From Coriobacteriales bacterium (GTDB lineage: Bacteria; Actinomycetota; Coriobacteriia; Coriobacteriales; QAMH01), in NCBI GenBank assembly GCA_024408695.1, contig JAKSUU010000037.1:1-8440 (forward strand): 8,440 nucleotides of DNA, in the 5' to 3' direction. The notes beneath the pieces are model-generated. The model ran no database searches. It was not told the DNA's origin and saw nothing but the letters and a program-made list of their open reading frames with translations. The position numbers and the translations under genes were made by a program. Positions 6,254 through 8,440 of this stretch are shown one piece after another. Position 1 is the stretch's first letter, and the number at the start of each line of letters is the position of its first letter.

Positions 6254-7728
6254 TAAACAATAACTCCTTCTAACTCATAGCAAAAACTATTTGTTATCTT
6301 AACGCGCACAAAGCCAAGCTGGTCAGGTGAGATACCATCATTATATGGATCAATTTTTTCAAAGTCGATATCAGGGTTTTCGCTACCTACAATATGAATT
6401 TCTCCATCAACCTCAGGGGCTTGAAATTGTCCACGTGCAATAAATTCAAATTGCTTTTTACTCGTGCTACACGAAAGAGAAGACATTTGACAGCAATCGC
6501 CCGTATCAGAGCTAGTAGCATAATCGACTGGGTCATCAAGCATTGAAAAACCTGTGATTTGAGCATCAACAATTTGGCCAATCCATTTCTCATTTTGGGC
6601 AAAACCAATTTGTTCACAAAGATCGTTTAATCGTTGCTGGCGCTCAAGCTTTGTGGCATCATCAATTTGATTCGGCATATTAAAAGCTGCAGTTTGGTCT
6701 TCAGGACTAAAAGCAAAAGTTCCTGCAAAATCAATTTCAATTTCTTCTAAAAATTCACAAAGCTCTTCAAATTGTTCTTCTGTCTCGCCAGGAAAACCAC
6801 ACATAAAAGTTGAACGTATCGCAACATGTGGCACAACTTCTCTAATATGTTTAATCAAGGCCTTATATTCTTCAGCACCGCCAGTCCTATTCATTGCTTT
6901 TAAAATATCGGTATTTGCATGTTGCATAGGAATATCCAAATAAGAACAAATGTTATTGTACTTTGCCATTACAGATAACAATTCATCGGTAATTGATTGA
7001 GGTTGAATATATAAAACCCTAAACCAAATGTCAGGGAACTTGTTAGCAAAATATTCTAAAAGGCCGGGTAAATCGGATGGCTCATCGTTATTTTGATTTT
7101 TAAAATCACTGCCCCAAATACCTGTATCTTGGGCAACAAAAACAATTTCTTTTTCACCATAATTAATAAGTCTTGTAACTTCCTCATCAATTTCTTTTAA
7201 ACCAAGACTTCTATAAGCACCCCTTATATATGGAATCATGCAATAAGAGCAAAAACGATTACAACCGTCAGAAATTTTAACATAGGCATTTTCAATGTAT
7301 ATATAATTGGTTGCATCTTCTTGTTTTAAGATCTTTTTTTCACCTAAAACCCTATAAATTGTTTCAACTAGTTTTTCTTCTTGGTCTACCGGAAGAAAGG
7401 CACTGACCTCAGGGAAGGAGTCATACAGATCCTCTCCATATCGAGAGGGCAAACAACCACAAACAATAATTTTCGATTTTTTGTATTTAGCCGTAGCTGT
7501 AAGCTCTTCGCATTCTTTAGCACAACTTAAAATAGTATCAATACTTTCATTTACTGCAGATTGTAAAAAGGCACAAGTATTTATTACAATGACATCATAT
7601 TCTCCATAGCCAAGCTCACAAAAACATGTATCAAAACCCGCTTCATTAACGCTTCTGACCATTGCCCTTGTGTCTGCTTCGTTTTTAGCACAGCCTAATG
7701 TTAAAAAACCTACTCGTTGGCAAGCCAT
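6253..7728 (-). CDS. rimO: Ribosomal protein S12 methylthiotransferase RimO
   Basis: RimO is a radical-SAM enzyme that adds a methylthio group to the conserved aspartate of ribosomal protein S12 using two iron-sulfur clusters. In the 491-residue product the N-terminal cluster cysteines are C13 (LGCAKNEADT), C52 (NTCAF) and C92 (CGCLP). The radical-SAM motif is C156-x3-C160-x2-C163 in SDGCNRFCSYCMIP. Further family markers are FMCGFPGETEEQFEEL (308-323) and FAFSPEDQTAAFNMPNQ (338-354). A TRAM domain closes the protein and contains APEVDGEIHIVG (437-448). The GCAKNEADT and FSPEDQTAAF wording favours RimO over MiaB. It is longer than the usual 430-450 residues, mainly because of a Ser/Cys-rich insertion at about 403-424 and extra residues at 449-468 inside the TRAM region. 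The start ATG is preceded by AGGTGG about 8 nt upstream. It lies 34 nt after yajQ. Confidence 0.93.
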   Translation of the reverse strand: MACQRVGFLTLGCAKNEADTRAMVRSVNEAGFDTCFCELGYGEYDVIVINTCAFLQSAVNESIDTILSCAKECEELTATAKYKKSKIIVCGCLPSRYGEDLYDSFPEVSAFLPVDQEEKLVETIYRVLGEKKILKQEDATNYIYIENAYVKISDGCNRFCSYCMIPYIRGAYRSLGLKEIDEEVTRLINYGEKEIVFVAQDTGIWGSDFKNQNNDEPSDLPGLLEYFANKFPDIWFRVLYIQPQSITDELLSVMAKYNNICSYLDIPMQHANTDILKAMNRTGGAEEYKALIKHIREVVPHVAIRSTFMCGFPGETEEQFEELCEFLEEIEIDFAGTFAFSPEDQTAAFNMPNQIDDATKLERQQRLNDLCEQIGFAQNEKWIGQIVDAQITGFSMLDDPVDYATSSDTGDCCQMSSLSCSTSKKQFEFIARGQFQAPEVDGEIHIVGSENPDIDFEKIDPYNDGISPDQLGFVRVKITNSFCYELEGVIV

Positions 7729-7762
7729 TTACAATACCACCTATCAAAAACCACAAAAAGTA

Positions 7763-8260
7763 TTATCTATAATTGGTAAATTGCAAAGGTAGTCCGTAGT
7801 CTTTTTCTTTAACAAAAGCAATTACTTCTTGTAAATCATCACGTTTTGGACCACTTACACGCAATTTATCACCTTCAATGGTGACTTTGACTTTAAACTT
7901 TTCTGCCTTAATGTCTTTATTTATTTTACGGGCTATTTCTTGGTCTATGCCCTGAATAATAGTTCCAGTTTTTTTAACATTGCCACCTGCAGCATCAATA
8001 AAATTAGACCATGAAACCGATTTTAAGTCAACCTTGCGTTTTGTCAATGCAGATGTTAAAACATCAATAACCTGCCCACATACAAATTCGGAAGGAGCGG
8101 TTACAGTAAGTAATGCATTTGCTTTATCATAGTCAATTTTTGACCCACTATCTTTGAGATCATAGCGTTGCTTTAATGCCTTTAATGCCTGATTGTATGC
8201 GTTTTCTACTTCGTTTAAATTTGCTTGACAAACAATATCAAAGCTGTTGTCTTTTGCCAT
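7763..8260 (-). CDS. YajQ family nucleotide-binding protein (UPF0234)
   Basis: The 165-residue protein matches the YajQ family throughout. It starts with SFDIVCQANLNEVENAYNQA (6-25), where the family has 'SFDIVSe.d..Ev.nA'. It continues with QRYDLKDSGSKI (31-42) and ends with the hallmark KRDDLQEVIAFVKEKDYGLP and the terminal LQFTNYR (139-165). Length is normal (about 160-165). Members fold as two RNP-like domains. Nucleic-acid binding was reported for the family, and cyclic-di-GMP binding for a Xanthomonas homologue; whether this one binds either is unknown. It is cytoplasmic, with no signal or membrane segment. The ATG is preceded by a strong AAAAGGAGG (8265-8273) four nt away. It is the first gene of the compact run yajQ-rimO-pgsA-cinA. 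An AT-rich palindrome lies upstream. Confidence 0.93.
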   Translation of the reverse strand: MAKDNSFDIVCQANLNEVENAYNQALKALKQRYDLKDSGSKIDYDKANALLTVTAPSEFVCGQVIDVLTSALTKRKVDLKSVSWSNFIDAAGGNVKKTGTIIQGIDQEIARKINKDIKAEKFKVKVTIEGDKLRVSGPKRDDLQEVIAFVKEKDYGLPLQFTNYR

Positions 8261-8286
8261 AATGCCTCCTTTTAAAACATCATATA

Positions 8287-8315
8287 ATTATATTATTCTT
8301 TAAAAAGAATAATAT
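8287..8315 (-). promoter_or_regulatory. AT-rich palindrome and possible -10 upstream of yajQ
   Basis: ATATTATTCTTT (8290-8301) and AAAGAATAATAT (8304-8315) form a 12-bp perfect dyad separated by two bases. No T tract follows on either strand, so it is a poor intrinsic terminator. On the minus strand TATAAT (8287-8292) overlaps its edge and could serve as a -10 for yajQ, but I see no good -35. It may be an operator, a weak terminator of the upstream gene, or chance in AT-rich DNA. Confidence 0.3.
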
Positions 8316-8329
8316 GTTAAACCTAAATG

Positions 8330-8440
8330 TTAGTTTTGACTAAAAATTTTAGTAGTATCTAAGTTTATATTTACATAACCCGTGCCATCATCGTTTTTTT
8401 GTATGTCGATTGGGTTGCCGTTTTGAGTAATTGTAACAGC
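8330..8440 (-). CDS. C-terminal end of an unidentified gene (partial)
   Basis: The minus-strand frame entering from the window edge is open for 36 codons and ends with TAA at 8330-8332. The residues begin AVTITQNGNPIDIQKNDDG and look like a beta-rich, polar C-terminal domain. In related gene orders the position next to this block is often taken by a RodZ-like helix-turn-helix membrane protein with a beta-rich C-terminal domain (DUF4115). The fragment is compatible with that but does not prove it. Codon use resembles the neighbouring genes. The gap to yajQ is 69 nt. Confidence 0.55.
   Translation of the reverse strand, partial: AVTITQNGNPIDIQKNDDGTGYVNINLDTTKIFSQN

Noticed and set aside
6253..7728. 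MiaB (tRNA methylthiotransferase) instead of RimO
   Set aside because: The GCAKNEADT start, the FSPEDQTAAF segment and the link to pgsA are typical of RimO; MiaB has GCQMN at the first cysteine.

Overview
The window is AT-rich (roughly two-thirds A+T by eye) bacterial chromosome. Nearly all of it is one conserved housekeeping block on the minus strand. In transcription order, right to left: an unidentified C-terminus, yajQ, rimO, pgsA, a CinA C-terminal domain gene (pncC type), recA, recX, rny (RNase Y) and an orphan GHKL-type ATPase. The linkage rimO-pgsA-cinA-recA-recX-rny is known from Firmicutes and, as far as I recall, from Coriobacteriia. The look of RecA and RNase Y fits a low-GC member of Coriobacteriia or a Firmicute. 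I cannot settle the lineage from sequence alone.

Layout. Positions 1-51 hold the plus-strand end of an unidentified gene, closed by a strong intrinsic terminator at 91-126. Positions 124-264 (minus) hold a 46-residue reading frame. It looks like the catalytic-acid segment of an alpha/beta hydrolase cut off on both sides, and it has its own promoter-like and ribosome-binding signals. The GHKL ATPase (392-1480) lies 27 nt downstream of rny. The rny gene (1508-3070) has the full expected length but carries a single in-frame TAA at codon 65, between the membrane anchor and the rest of the coiled coil. recX (3252-3716) ends at a terminator-like hairpin and follows recA (3731-4912) by 14 nt. The 209-nt gap between recA and cinA contains a likely recA promoter overlapped by an imperfect palindrome. 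cinA, pgsA and rimO (5122-7728) are packed with overlaps, and yajQ (7763-8260) sits just upstream.

How the genes fit together. RecA and RecX form a recombinase and modulator pair. CinA-C/PncC is an NMN-recycling enzyme often linked to recA. PgsA makes phosphatidylglycerolphosphate, RimO modifies ribosomal protein S12, YajQ is a small nucleotide-binding protein, and RNase Y is normally the membrane-anchored endonuclease that starts mRNA decay.

The points most worth attention are the premature stop in rny, the palindrome over the recA promoter, the GHKL ATPase with a possible helix-turn-helix segment, and the truncated hydrolase remnant. I see no mobile element, CRISPR array, tRNA or rRNA, and no convincing new multi-gene system.
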